From Bradyrhizobium sp. AZCC 1721 (GTDB taxonomy: Bacteria; Pseudomonadota; Alphaproteobacteria; Rhizobiales; Xanthobacteraceae): a stretch of 64,000 bases of DNA. The DNA is taken from positions 3,773,001 through 3,837,000 of the forward strand of contig NZ_JAZHSB010000001.1 of the NCBI RefSeq assembly GCF_036924715.1. Direction: 5' to 3'. Every line of letters begins with the position of its first letter. Position 1 is the first letter of the stretch. The position numbers and the translations under genes are program-made. Positions 24,943-33,429 of this stretch are shown here, piece by piece. The notes under the pieces were generated by a model. It made no database searches. It had not been told where the DNA came from and worked only from the letters and a program-made list of their open reading frames with translations.

Positions 24943-25425
24943 TCAGTCGTAGCGGTTTCGCGAATTCGTTGAGCCGCTGGTCTGTTCCACTGTCCGCACC
25001 GATCGCATCTTCCGGCGCGCGTACCAAGCCACCACCGCGATAGTCAGCCACGCGAGCGACGCGCCGATGAAGGCGGCCGGTACGCTGCTGCGTACTACTA
25101 ACATCGAAAAAGCGACTGCAAAGGCCAGCATGCCCAGCGCGCCGAGCGCGGCGCCAGCGGCGTCGACGGCGGCCGCCATTTGCCCGCGGCGCTCGCCGGC
25201 GAGACCCGCTTCGCGCTTGCGGCGGATTTCATGCTTCTCAATCAGCGTCGCGCTCGCGCAGAGTATGGCCGGAAGCGCGAGAAAGAGGCCGCCGACGAAT
25301 GCTCCATAGCGGCTGCTGACGAGGCCGGTGAAGACGGTCGCGGCACCGCCGAGCGCGAAGCGGATCAGATATTCGTACCAGTGTCCTTCCTTGAGAGATG
25401 ACGGCGAAAAGCGGATCGGGGTCAT
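24943..25425 (-). CDS. DUF3147 family membrane protein
   Basis: 160 residues. N-terminal region YEYLIRFALGGAATVFTGLV, then RYGAFVGGLFLALPAILCAS (the GLFLALPAI core of the family), a basic loop (EIRRKREAG), a third span GALGMLAFAVAFSMLVV and a fourth SVPAAFIGASLAWLTIAVVA, with a basic tail. It overlaps the second DUF3147 gene by four bases (ATGA), so translation is coupled. The two may form a heteromeric inner-membrane complex; function is unknown. Confidence 0.8.
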   Translation of the reverse strand: MTPIRFSPSSLKEGHWYEYLIRFALGGAATVFTGLVSSRYGAFVGGLFLALPAILCASATLIEKHEIRRKREAGLAGERRGQMAAAVDAAGAALGALGMLAFAVAFSMLVVRSSVPAAFIGASLAWLTIAVVAWYARRKMRSVRTVEQTSGSTNSRNRYD

Positions 25426-25769
25426 GTCTGACCTCCGGCGAAGACTAGCAGCCCGAAGGCGACGATCAGCCAGACGACCAGCGACAACGAGGTAGCCGTC
25501 ACCGCTCGCAACTTCGCGCGGACAAGGAGATGGCAGACGATGACACTGTAGATGGCGAGCGCAATCGTTCCCGCAATCATCGCCTGAGTTTGCAGGGCGG
25601 CGTAGTCTGCCCCGTGCTGATGCACCGCGATTCCAAGCGTGGCGAGCGCGACCGAGGGGGCTGCTCCGAACAGGCCGGCGAAGCTCTTTGGACGCAGAAG
25701 ATCTCCCAGCATCGCGAAGGCCGATACGACGGCGCCCCCGACGAGGAAACGGATGATGTATTCAGTCAT
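25422..25769 (-). CDS. DUF3147 family membrane protein
   Basis: 115 residues from the ATG at 25769, starting MTEYIIRFLVGGAVVSAFAM, then PKSFAGLFGAAPSVALATLG (family core), AMIAGTIALAIYSVIVCHLL and SLSLVVWLIVAFGLLVFAGG: four membrane helices. It overlaps both neighbours by four bases (cupin gene upstream, DUF3147 gene downstream). The frame is open to 25889 inside the cupin gene, but ATGA coupling favours 25769. The tandem arrangement suggests two subunits of one transporter-like unit. Confidence 0.82.
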   Translation of the reverse strand: MTEYIIRFLVGGAVVSAFAMLGDLLRPKSFAGLFGAAPSVALATLGIAVHQHGADYAALQTQAMIAGTIALAIYSVIVCHLLVRAKLRAVTATSLSLVVWLIVAFGLLVFAGGQT

Positions 25770-26377
25770 TTCGCTCTCTTCCAGAGTTTCGAGAGCGGCC
25801 CGCCGGCCCCGTAGATTGGATCCTTGCGTGGCACAGGCACCTTCGGGATAGTTTTCAGCGCGCGCGGACGGTCCTCGACGGCCGTGCACTCGTCATAAGT
25901 ACCGGTCGGCGGGTAGGCCCCGATGACGAGGAACTCATCGTCCGCTGAAATGCACTGATGGCCCGTGCCGGCGGGGAGAACGGCGACGTCGCCAGCTTTC
26001 AGCGTGAAGATCCTTCCCTTATTGCCGCCGAAGCGAACGCGGCCCTTGCCGCGCGCGATGCCTAGGACCTCATGAATCCTGGAGTGATAGTGCACGTAGT
26101 CGTAGATGCCGTCGCGCCAGGTGTCGCCCCATCCGTTAGCTTCGAATAGGTCCTCTATCACCGCCGCCGGGTCGTGGTGCTTGTCGAGATCGACGGCGCC
26201 GCGATAGATGATCAGCGGCCATCGCGGATGATTGGGAACGAGACCGTCGTCTTTGAAGCGGGCGGCATGGGGTTTTTTTGCCTGGACGTGTTCCGGAGCC
26301 TTTGGTTTCCCGGGGCGTCGGAGGCCGGTGGTGCGCTCAGCGTATTCCTTCAGACCTTCAAGAATCGGCATCGTCAT
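25766..26377 (-). CDS. Cupin domain protein
   Basis: 203 residues. A cupin core sits at about residues 95-160: YVHYHSRIHEVLGIARGKGR supplies the HxH...E metal site, and LKAGDVAVLPAGTGHQC the second motif with its His. The N-terminal 90 residues are basic and unassigned. The C-terminus (DPIYGAGGPLSKLWK) is typical of a rhizobial cupin group annotated without substrate. It is first in a three-gene unit with two DUF3147 proteins; the ATGA overlap argues for coordinated production. Metal binding is likely; reaction unknown. Confidence 0.82.
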   Translation of the reverse strand: MTMPILEGLKEYAERTTGLRRPGKPKAPEHVQAKKPHAARFKDDGLVPNHPRWPLIIYRGAVDLDKHHDPAAVIEDLFEANGWGDTWRDGIYDYVHYHSRIHEVLGIARGKGRVRFGGNKGRIFTLKAGDVAVLPAGTGHQCISADDEFLVIGAYPPTGTYDECTAVEDRPRALKTIPKVPVPRKDPIYGAGGPLSKLWKRAK

Positions 26378-26501
26378 TCTCCACTGAAGCTTCGACTGGG
26401 CAAGGTCGTGGTATCCGATGAGCGTCCTCGCTCGCAGAAGATTTCAGGTCCGCTCGCCCGGACAACACGCTCGACTGAATGTCCGCTGCGCTCGAGTGCC
26501 C

Positions 26502-27404
26502 TCATTCGCGGCTCCTCGAACGTCGGTCGGAATGCGATAGCTGGTCCCCTTCCCCACGACCCTTACTCAAGTCACGCCGTTTCAAAGAGCCGCTGTGCTT
26601 TGCGTAACTGTGGGTGACCTCGGCGCCCATCAGGATGATCTGCGACGTATAGTAGACCCAAATCAGCACGACAACGATCGAGGCTGCCGCGCCATAGGTT
26701 GATTCGAGTCCCTGCTTCCCGATGTAGAAGCCGATGGCCGCCTTCCCCACCTCGAAGAACAGCGTCGTGAGGAACGCGCCCAGCCAGACGTCGCGCCAGC
26801 CAACGGACACGTCGGGGAGCCATTTGAACATGATCGCGAAGAGCAACATCACAGCGCCGAACGAAATCAGTATGCTGACGACGTGAAGTGCGCCCTCCGG
26901 CAGGTAGGTGGCGGCATATTTGCCGGCCGCGGCGAGGCCTGCGCTCACGACGAGCGAGATCAGAAGGAGAAAGCCGAGTGCCAGCACGGCGGCGAACGAC
27001 AGCACGTAATTGCGGGCGAAGTGCCAAAGCCCAGTTTTCTCGGACTCGTCCACCTCCCAGACCACGTTGAGCGCATCCTTCAGCTGCACGACGACGCCGA
27101 TGGCAGCGAACAGCAAGGCTCCGAGGCCCAGGACGGTGGCCAGTGTGCCGGCGGCCGGGCGACTAGCCCCCGCCAGCATCGCCTCGATGGCCTTGGTCCC
27201 TGTTTCTCCGAGCATCTCCTTGATCGATGACATCACTTGGGAAGTGACCGCTTCATGGCCGAAAAGCAGGCCGGCTACCGCGATAGCGATCACAGTGATG
27301 GGGCCGAGTGAAAACACGGAGTAGTACGCGAGGGCGGCCCCTTGCCTGGCATCCTTGTGGCTCGACCAGTTGGTCGCCGCCTCTTTGACCACTGTCCACC
27401 ACAT
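26502..27404 (-). CDS. YihY/BrkB family membrane protein
   Basis: 300 residues from the ATG at 27404. Starts MWWTVVKEAATNWSSHKDAR, a typical entry for the family, then QGAALAYYSVFSLGPITVIA, GTLATVLGLGALLFAAIGVV, QLKDALNVVWEV, and four or five more spans including LGFLLLISLVVSAGLAAAGK, MLLFAIMFKWLPDV and AAASIVVVLIWVYYTSQIIL with the family's closing GAEVTHSYA. The frame upstream to 27665 is open but has no matching residues. The family was once called ribonuclease BN in error; it is an inner-membrane protein of unclear function. Confidence 0.9.
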   Translation of the reverse strand: MWWTVVKEAATNWSSHKDARQGAALAYYSVFSLGPITVIAIAVAGLLFGHEAVTSQVMSSIKEMLGETGTKAIEAMLAGASRPAAGTLATVLGLGALLFAAIGVVVQLKDALNVVWEVDESEKTGLWHFARNYVLSFAAVLALGFLLLISLVVSAGLAAAGKYAATYLPEGALHVVSILISFGAVMLLFAIMFKWLPDVSVGWRDVWLGAFLTTLFFEVGKAAIGFYIGKQGLESTYGAAASIVVVLIWVYYTSQIILMGAEVTHSYAKHSGSLKRRDLSKGRGEGDQLSHSDRRSRSRE

Positions 27405-27739
27405 GTCCGGTCCAACAGAAGCCGTCGTACCCCAACTAATAAAGGCCGTCCGAATGGAATGTTCCTGCGGAATACAACTGAGCGGAACTGGCACTGCGGC
27501 CGAAACGTTGCGTATCCTGGTTCTTGAAAGGATCGGGCGATGGCAGCCAACAAGCCGATCGGTGACAATGCGCGCAAGGGAGCCGTGCGCAAGCGCAGTC
27601 ATCCTCACCAATTGGCGAGACCACCTGGACAACACGTCGGCGCCGGAATTTATTTGATCAGCCACCTACATTAAAAGGAAGTCGGTCCTTGGTGTGATGC
27701 CTGACTACTCCTATTCAGCCCCACGCCACCCACGCAAGA

Positions 27740-27769
27740 GCCTCTGCCGACAAAAGGCAGGGGCTTTTT
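27740..27769 (+). terminator. Rho-independent terminator with no obvious upstream gene
   Basis: GCCTCTGCC at 27740 pairs with GGCAGGGGC at 27756 around a GACAAAA loop, followed by TTTTT. No plus-strand gene ends before it; the nearest genes run leftward. It may end a small RNA lying at roughly 27650-27769. Elsewhere in 27405-27878 I see no coding region. Confidence 0.6.
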
Positions 27770-27878
27770 GCTTGGTAGTCCACGTTTGCTGAATTGCGGC
27801 GAATGGCGTCTATGCGTCAATCGCGTCGGTTTGGCCCTCCGTCAATGACTTCCGGTCTTCCCCTGTAAACGGACATCG

Positions 27879-28614
27879 TCAGGGCCAGTGGGACGGGAAA
27901 CCGACGTGCATCCGGCTCTTCTCCTGTCCCAGAGAAGCCCGATCACCTGCGGGCTGAGTTATGCTGCATTCGCCGCGAGAGCGCCGAGGACGTTCAATTC
28001 CTCCGAGTCCTGGCGGCGATACACTTCGTCGAAGTCCGTGCCTGGCTTCGGTCAGGATCGGTTCACGGAGCGGCTTTGCCCAGACGCGGAGATCGGTCGA
28101 GTGCGCAACTTCTACGGCAGATCGAATTTCCTTGTCCGCCTCACGAATGAACTGGTCGGCGATTTCCGGGGCCGCCGCATCAGCGGCAACTTTCGCCAGC
28201 TCTGCACCGTGCGTTTTCCGGAGCATGTCGTTGACCAATTCGTCATGAACGCTCTCGGGGACACCACTTAGCACCGCGGGCACCATGGCAACTGCCGCGG
28301 CGATTTCGGGATGCAAGCGCTGCGCCCGATCGCGTTGTTCCTGCGGCAAGCTGCGGACGTAGGCGCGGTATTCCTGATCCTGCAGCACGCTGGCCAAGTC
28401 GTCTTTTTCACGCCCCGGCAACTTGGATAGGGATGACTTGATTTCGGAGCGAAGCTTCCTCAGCGAAAGCCGCATCGCGTTCCCGGCGCCATGCCTCGAA
28501 CGCCGCGGGCGTGCTGATCGAAGCGAGTTCACCCTTCTGAACATCGGCCAGCTTGGCCTTTGCGGCCTCCAGGGCGACCCGGGCGTCATCGAGTTGCTTC
28601 GTGATCTTGTTCAT
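27879..28614 (-). pseudogene. Hypothetical protein of the integrated element, probably frameshifted
   Basis: A first frame from the ATG at 28614 gives MNKITKQLDDARVALEAAKA, a coiled-coil start, up to RRERDAAFAEEASLR. At about 28440 the sense sequence seems to continue in another frame as SEIKSSLSKLPGREKDDLAS, QEQRDRAQRLHPEIAAAVAM, VPESVHDELVNDMLRKTHG, ELAKVAADAAAPEIADQF, and so on to 27879. Joined, they make ~240 residues of helical, Ala/Glu-rich protein. This looks like a phage or island protein broken by one indel, but two separate overlapping genes is an alternative. I do not recognise a function. Confidence 0.5.
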
Positions 28615-28674
28615 CCGTAAGTTCGTCCTTGGGTGGGAGGCGGGAGATAAAGCCCGAGCGAGTTGGCGGCGAGG

Positions 28675-29025
28675 CTACGCCGGAGACGTCCCACCAACGT
28701 CCCGCTGCGGCTGTTTCACGTCCCATAGCGTCCCATTCGGCCGCAGAAACGCAGCAAACCGGCTGCGCGAGATCCGGTACCCTGCTTCGCCACATCGAAG
28801 TAGGCGAATCCATCGGCGTTGCTGATTGGGTGAGCGGCAGAGGCGATGCAACGTTGACTTCGGAATGGCGAACTCGTGGATCACATCGCCCGGCCTCATA
28901 AGGTCGCCGGGGAGACCATCGTCGCCTTGCGCCGGCGCGCGTTCCGACGGCAGCGAGTCCCGTATAGCTTTGACCGCTGCCTCGATAACATCAAGTCGCG
29001 CGGCGATTTCGGCAGCGTCGGTCAT
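28675..29025 (-). CDS. Hypothetical island protein, possible DNA-binding (MerR/AlpA-like) segment
   Basis: 116 residues from the ATG at 29025, which overlaps the stop of the upstream gene by four bases. N-terminal helix TDAAEIAARLDVIEAAVKAI, then FAIPKSTLHRLCRSP and EAGYRISRSRFAAFLRPNG; the latter pair resembles a helix-turn-helix with a wing in which a row is chosen by residues such as YRISRSRF. Evidence is only pattern-level. Its operon neighbours and location in the integrated element suggest a regulatory or replication role. Confidence 0.5.
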   Translation of the reverse strand: MTDAAEIAARLDVIEAAVKAIRDSLPSERAPAQGDDGLPGDLMRPGDVIHEFAIPKSTLHRLCRSPNQQRRWIRLLRCGEAGYRISRSRFAAFLRPNGTLWDVKQPQRDVGGTSPA

Positions 29026-29339
29026 CCTTGGCCCACCCCGGGTTTGGCTAGCTCGAATAATTTGTGACCACGCCGCGCGCCCATGCGACGCGCCTTGCCG
29101 ACGAATGCGACCTTGCCGGAGGACACCAAACGCCGGAGCGCTCTCCGGGTTGCGACAACTTCGGCATTGGTCGGTATGCGCCAGCCCGGCCGAATCATGG
29201 GCCGCCGAAAGCAATAAGCGCACGATGCGAGCTCGCGGGCTGTGAGGCAGGGACGCTGGTCTAGAATGTGAAGGATCGCCCGCCGCAGCGCCTTGGGGCG
29301 GAACGCGAAACCCCTAGTCAGCCGAAAGTACGACGCCAT
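29022..29339 (-). CDS. Hypothetical island protein, basic, possibly winged-helix
   Basis: 105 residues from the ATG at 29339 (AGGAAAT upstream); open frame upstream to 29699 makes the start uncertain, and an ATG at about 29417 is an alternative. It contains FRPKALRRAILHILDQRPCL, ELASCAYCFRRPMIRPGWRI, and EVVATRRALRRLVSSGKVAF, a pattern like a winged helix (helices, then RLVSSGKV beta-wing). Very Arg-rich. Overlaps the next gene by ATGA. Likely a regulator or small DNA-binding protein of the element. Confidence 0.5.
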   Translation of the reverse strand: MASYFRLTRGFAFRPKALRRAILHILDQRPCLTARELASCAYCFRRPMIRPGWRIPTNAEVVATRRALRRLVSSGKVAFVGKARRMGARRGHKLFELAKPGVGQG

Positions 29340-29695
29340 AGGAATATTTCCTGACAACGAAACCGCGATTTTGAGCGGCCCAAATATAGTGAACACGGGC
29401 AAGGCTCGGCCTCGCATGACGTATCCCTCCATACCGGTCCCTATGAAATTTCCCGCGAATTCGCCCCTCGCCGCGTCTGCGGCGGCCCGTGGTGCGTTCG
29501 ATCGATCTCGACCGCGAGAGCAGCGCGCGACAGCCGAACGCGCGCCGGCGGGCGATTGCAGGAGCCGGGGGTTGCTGGCAATTACGGGGCGTGTGCTGGT
29601 TCGGCTCAGGTGCTGTGACTGCTCAGCAGAGTTGAGTGAGCGCCTGTAGTCAAATGAAGCGAGCTCCGCCCTGCCTGGATGGTGGTATAGGCTGG

Positions 29696-30442
29696 TCATG
29701 CGCCGCCTCCCACGATGTGGAGTGGTCGATCTCCGCTTGCTTCCTTCCCCTTCCCTTCGCAGAAATTCAGACTTATCCGCTTGTTCAGGCCTACGAGAGC
29801 GTTGCCCGTTAGGGCGACGCTTAGGGCCGTAGGCCCCCGCGCAACGCGCGCCTCGTCAGCGGCTGGGTTGGAGGGTGGCACAGGTCTGGCCCCACCATAT
29901 AAGCAGCCATCTATGCTGGGGGTCAGACCTGTGCCATGTGCCTTGCGACGACGAAACCAGGTGCGTCGGCTGACGCCCTCGGCCTCCCAAGGCTTAGTCC
30001 GCTCTTTGGAATGCTGGGCGAGCCACTCGTCTCGCGGCTGAACCCCCCGCTTCCTTCGTTTTTTGACCCTTCTTTGCAAACTGCGCGCGTTCCTGGCCTC
30101 TTCGCGCTCGGCCTTCAGTAGGTCGATGGCACCAATGGTGGTGATGCCCAGTTCAGACCTCACGGCCGCCGTCAAGCCAAGGCGCTTCGCTAGAGTATCC
30201 GCGCGCCAACGTATCGGTTTTGCCAGGACGGCATCGACTAGGCGGCTCGCTTCTTCAAGTACCATCCAGGGCGCCCAGATGCGCAGCCAAGATGCCATAG
30301 GGCGCCTTCGCTCGCCGGGCAGCATCGCCAAATGGTGCAACATGATCCGCGCGTCGTCGCGGCCGGCATCATCGTCCGGTAGGACGTAACCGTATTGGTG
30401 CACAAAAAGACGTTTCAGATCGCCGCATCGGAGCCGCGCCAT
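29696..30442 (-). CDS. Conserved island protein, 248 aa, basic
   Basis: The ATG at 30442 gives MARLRCGDLKRLFVHQYGYV then LPDDDAGRDDARIMLHHLAM, a block (LPDDDAGRDD) I associate with a recurring protein of genomic islands in Bradyrhizobium-like genomes. Next come WLRIWAPWMVLEEASRLVDA and LAKRLGLTAAVRSELGI, where wHTH-like features appear, a KKRRKRG basic run and RTKPWEAEGVSRRTWFRRRK, which resembles a helix-turn-helix recognition segment. I infer a DNA-binding or replication-related role for the element; no characterised relative is known to me. Confidence 0.6.
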   Translation of the reverse strand: MARLRCGDLKRLFVHQYGYVLPDDDAGRDDARIMLHHLAMLPGERRRPMASWLRIWAPWMVLEEASRLVDAVLAKPIRWRADTLAKRLGLTAAVRSELGITTIGAIDLLKAEREEARNARSLQRRVKKRRKRGVQPRDEWLAQHSKERTKPWEAEGVSRRTWFRRRKAHGTGLTPSIDGCLYGGARPVPPSNPAADEARVARGPTALSVALTGNALVGLNKRISLNFCEGKGKEASGDRPLHIVGGGA

Positions 30443-30615
30443 TGAAGGCGGCCGCTTCTCAGCATTGCGGTATCGAACGTCTATCTCTCGATGGTTGGTT
30501 GTTGGACGTTTTCGCGGAACGCTATTGCGGACCAAGACCTTCTGTGTTTTAGTACCGACCTGCACAAAAATATCCTTTCTTCAGGGCTGCCCTTTTGCCG
30601 AGGGCGGCCCTTTAC

Positions 30616-30870
30616 CTATGCGCCTGGCTTTCTGGTTTGTTGGATGAGCCGGCCATGGGCCGTTCGGATCGCCGCTTCCAACCGCCGAAGCTCGCGGTCG
30701 ATCAGCTTGTCAGAGATCCCGATGCGCGCCATCCAGTCGCGCTGCACCCGGATTTGATCGCTAATGTATCGATCGCCGGACTCGGGCTTTAGCGCGGCTG
30801 CACGTTCGGCTTGCCTTACGATGAACGGCCAGCGGCGAGTTTGCGGAAAGGGGACGATCTCAGCAGCCAT
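30616..30870 (-). CDS. DUF6074-like small protein
   Basis: 84 residues, with a near-perfect AGGAGGG before the ATG. It starts MAAEIVPFPQTRRWPFIVRQ, with the VxPFPxxRR start of that family, and continues RDWMARIGISDKLIDRELRR then LEAAIRTAHG. It is a soluble helical protein of phages and islands in Rhizobiales; role unknown. It is followed downstream (leftward) by the 248-aa island protein after a 170-base gap. Confidence 0.65.
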   Translation of the reverse strand: MAAEIVPFPQTRRWPFIVRQAERAAALKPESGDRYISDQIRVQRDWMARIGISDKLIDRELRRLEAAIRTAHGRLIQQTRKPGA

Positions 30871-30873
30871 GCG

Positions 30874-31236
30874 TTAAACCCTCCTGAGGAAGAACCTTTC
30901 CGACTCGTCGGTAAAATTGGGCGAAGCAAGGGCAGAACACTCTGAGGGCGCCACGGCGCGCTGTGACGAAGCGGCTTCGATCCGTGTGGGCAAGGCGGCC
31001 AACACCGCAAAAGCCGTCGGGTCCACGGCGCCGGAATATTCGCGCGCACAGCGGATTAGGGCATCGCGGGTCCGGTAATAGGACCTGCCGCGCCAATCGT
31101 TTGCACGCGCCCTCTCTGGGGAGCCGCGGCGCTGAAGAATCCACTGCAATCCATCTGGGCACCGGATGACGCGCCAATTCGGGTTCAACACTACGACTAT
31201 GTGCGGGTAGCCGTCGGCCGTCTCACGCAGGCTCAT
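30874..31236 (-). CDS. Hypothetical island protein, 120 aa
   Basis: Starts MSLRETADGYPHIVVVLNPN, followed by WRVIRCPDGLQWILQRRGSP, GRSYYRTRDALIRCAREYSG and DPTAFAVLAALPTRI. Overlaps the HTH gene by ATGA and the next gene by a 3-base gap, so these three are one operon. The Arg-rich helices and the WILQRR block recur in phage-like proteins of this group. Function unknown. Confidence 0.6.
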   Translation of the reverse strand: MSLRETADGYPHIVVVLNPNWRVIRCPDGLQWILQRRGSPERARANDWRGRSYYRTRDALIRCAREYSGAVDPTAFAVLAALPTRIEAASSQRAVAPSECSALASPNFTDESERFFLRRV

Positions 31237-31424
31237 TTCGCGCCGGCCTCTTCCAGCTTTTTGTGCCAGGCCAGCTTGGGCACGCGGATCAGCTTGCCAA
31301 ATCGAATTACGGGGATCTCGCCGCGCTTCACCGCCTCGTAGCTTGCATTACGCGTGAGCCCGACCAGGGCACCCGCTTCGGGCACGGTGTAGACCAATCG
31401 CTGAGCCCCTTCCTCGTCCTTCAT
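31233..31424 (-). CDS. Excisionase-like helix-turn-helix protein
   Basis: 63 residues from the ATG at 31424 (a TTG at 31436 would add four). The core LVYTVPEAGALVGLTRNASY then EAVKRGEIPVIRFGKLIRVP is an AlpA/MerR-type winged helix: strand, helix-turn-helix and a wing with the I-R-F-G-K-L-I-R-V-P block seen in excisionases. These bind att or promoter DNA and control excision versus integration of islands. It is the first gene of the leftward operon and diverges from the gene at 31525, which puts its likely operator in the 100-base gap. Confidence 0.82.
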   Translation of the reverse strand: MKDEEGAQRLVYTVPEAGALVGLTRNASYEAVKRGEIPVIRFGKLIRVPKLAWHKKLEEAGAK

Positions 31425-31439
31425 GGCGTCATCCAATAA

Positions 31440-31454
31440 TGGTGTGTATCACCA
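31440..31454. promoter_or_regulatory. Inverted repeat in the divergent control region of the element
   Basis: TGGTG, TGTAT spacer, CACCA: a perfect five-base palindrome centred in the 100-base gap between the leftward HTH gene and the rightward gene at 31525. It is a plausible operator for one of these two proteins. The site is short, so chance is possible. Confidence 0.4.
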
Positions 31455-31524
31455 ACTATTAGCCCGTTCTGCGTCTGTTCGCAAGTAGTGGACGATACCG
31501 ACTATTCCGGATAACGTTCACTTT

Positions 31525-32058
31525 ATGGAGATTGGTCTCAAATCGTTTTTGCCGAAGCTCGCGGGTCGTTTACAGACCACACCGGGTTCGCTTTACGAGT
31601 ACCAACGCAGATTGGTTGCGCTCGGGGTCGTAAGACAGCGCAAAGGCAAAGGCCCCGGCACTGGCGTCAGACTAACTGCCGAAAATCTGGCAGCCCTGAT
31701 CCTCAGCCAGATGTTCACGGAGAATCCCTCGCTTGTGGACGAACGCGTCAAATGGTTGTGCAAGTCCACCCCGATGGAGAAGTGCGCCTTTACGGGCGCC
31801 GCGACGCTTCGAGAGGCGGTCGCTAGGATCCTGCTCATGCCGGGAATTGAACGGAGGCCGTTTCACCGGCTCGTGGTTTATCGCGATCAATTGGAATCGA
31901 CGCTTTACTTTCAAACAGCACCGAGCAGCATCGCAAAAACTTTCTTCGAAGCTGGCAGAAATCTGGCTGAGTATACGCCGATTTCTACGATCCGAGAATT
32001 ACGCCATACACCACTTTTCGACATTGCAGGCGATTTCCAGTCGGAGGTCGGCGCATGA
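31525..32058 (+). CDS. Putative island regulatory protein, 177 aa
   Basis: The N-terminal part LPKLAGRLQTTPGSLYEYQR then RLVALGVVRQRKGKGPGTGV looks like a wHTH: the SLYEYQRRLVALG helix followed by a G-K-G wing. Later pieces are SLVDERVKWLCKSTPMEK, PFHRLVVYRDQLESTLYFQT and IRELRHTPLFDIAGDF. It lies 30 bases upstream of the integrase and is divergent to the excisionase-like gene. It may control integrase expression. No named family recognised. Confidence 0.55.
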   Translation: MEIGLKSFLPKLAGRLQTTPGSLYEYQRRLVALGVVRQRKGKGPGTGVRLTAENLAALILSQMFTENPSLVDERVKWLCKSTPMEKCAFTGAATLREAVARILLMPGIERRPFHRLVVYRDQLESTLYFQTAPSSIAKTFFEAGRNLAEYTPISTIRELRHTPLFDIAGDFQSEVGA

Positions 32059-32088
32059 TCGACCGAAGCATCCGCGAGGGGAACCACA

Positions 32089-33354
32089 ATGGCTAAGCGA
32101 CGACGCGGACACAACGAGGGCACGATAGACAAGCGCAACGGCAAGCCCTACCGAATTCGCTACACGATCAACGATCGCCGTTACTGCAAAGCGTTCACGG
32201 GGACGGTCGCGGAAGCCAAGGAAAAAATTCGCGAGCTGCTCCACAAAGGCGACACCGGCCAGCACATCGAGCCCGACAAGATCACGGTGAGTGCATGGAT
32301 AGATCAGTGGATCGCGGCTGGCGCTCCTCGAGGCCACGGCAAGCGACGAAAGCCGGTTGGCCAGCGCGCGGTCGAACGCTACGAACAGTTGTTGAATGAG
32401 CACGTCAAACCGGCGCTCGGCGGGACGCGATTGCAGCAATTGCAGGCGACGAACATCGATGCCCTCTATGACCGACTCAAGATTAAGGTCGAAGCGAAGG
32501 ATCTATCTGCTCGCACGGCTCATCACGTCCATATCGTCTTCAATTCATGCCTGGGCACCGCGCAGCGCCGCAAGCTGATCTCGGTAAACCCCATGTCCGC
32601 GGTCGAACGTACACCGGACCCGGAGGCGCGGCAGGAGGATGCCGACTCAGACGAAGGCACCGATACCATCGGCGAGGGTTTGAGCCCGGACGAGCTCAAG
32701 GCGCTGATAACAGGCTTCCGGCAATCACCGCTCTACCCCGTCGTTGCGTTGGCAGCCGCCACTGGTGCGCGCCGGGGCGAATTGCTGGCGCTGCGCTGGT
32801 GCGATCTTTCTGTGGAAAGCAAAACGCTTCGGATCGAATGGGCGCTGGAGCAGACGAAAAAGCACGGCATCCGGCGCAAGCGGCCGAAAACCAAGCGCGG
32901 CTGGCGCACCATCGACATCGATGACGCAACGCTCGAGATGCTGCTCGATGTCAGGGATAAGCACCTGCGCATTGCCGCTGGAATCCCTGACGGGGTCGAC
33001 GTCGATCTCTCGCTGGTCAAACTGCCAGCCGAAGCGCTGATATTCCCGGCGACTCCAGCGCCCGGCTTGGATTTCTCGTTCACGGCCTGGCGCAATCCGA
33101 GAAATTTCAGCAAGGAATTCGCCCGCCGCGCCGGGGTGATCGGCTTCGGAGCAACCCGCTTCCATGACCTCAGAGGCATTCACGGCACGGCCCTGCTCGA
33201 CGCCGGAACGCCGGTGCATATCGTGGCCCAGCGCATTGGGGACGATCCGGCGGTTCTTTTGCGGAACTACGTCAAGCGCCAGCGGACTAAGCAGGCTGCC
33301 GAAAACCTCGCCTCGACGATCAGTGGCTTCGTCGGCAGCTTCCTGGGCAAATGA
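32089..33354 (+). CDS. Tyrosine recombinase / integrase
   Basis: 421 residues with GAGGGG upstream. Domains: N-terminal Arm-binding sequence KPYRIRYTINDRRYCKAFTG, SAM-like core-binding domain around residues 65-170 (TVSAWIDQWIAAGAP, then NIDALYDRLKIK), and catalytic domain from residue 200. Catalytic residues: Arg in AAATGARRGELLALRW, His-x-x-Arg in FGATRFHDLRGIHGTALL, and the nucleophile Tyr in AVLLRNYVKR. The enzyme integrates and excises the element. It ends 75 bases from tRNA-Ser, the expected target. The arrangement puts the tRNA 5' end, not the usual 3' end, next to the integrase. Confidence 0.95.
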   Translation: MAKRRRGHNEGTIDKRNGKPYRIRYTINDRRYCKAFTGTVAEAKEKIRELLHKGDTGQHIEPDKITVSAWIDQWIAAGAPRGHGKRRKPVGQRAVERYEQLLNEHVKPALGGTRLQQLQATNIDALYDRLKIKVEAKDLSARTAHHVHIVFNSCLGTAQRRKLISVNPMSAVERTPDPEARQEDADSDEGTDTIGEGLSPDELKALITGFRQSPLYPVVALAAATGARRGELLALRWCDLSVESKTLRIEWALEQTKKHGIRRKRPKTKRGWRTIDIDDATLEMLLDVRDKHLRIAAGIPDGVDVDLSLVKLPAEALIFPATPAPGLDFSFTAWRNPRNFSKEFARRAGVIGFGATRFHDLRGIHGTALLDAGTPVHIVAQRIGDDPAVLLRNYVKRQRTKQAAENLASTISGFVGSFLGK

Positions 33355-33429
33355 ATTGGTACGTTTTTGGTACGCCGTTCGCCTTGCGTTCGGGTCCACC
33401 ATCCGCTAAGTGGCTGATCCTTCAAGGTT

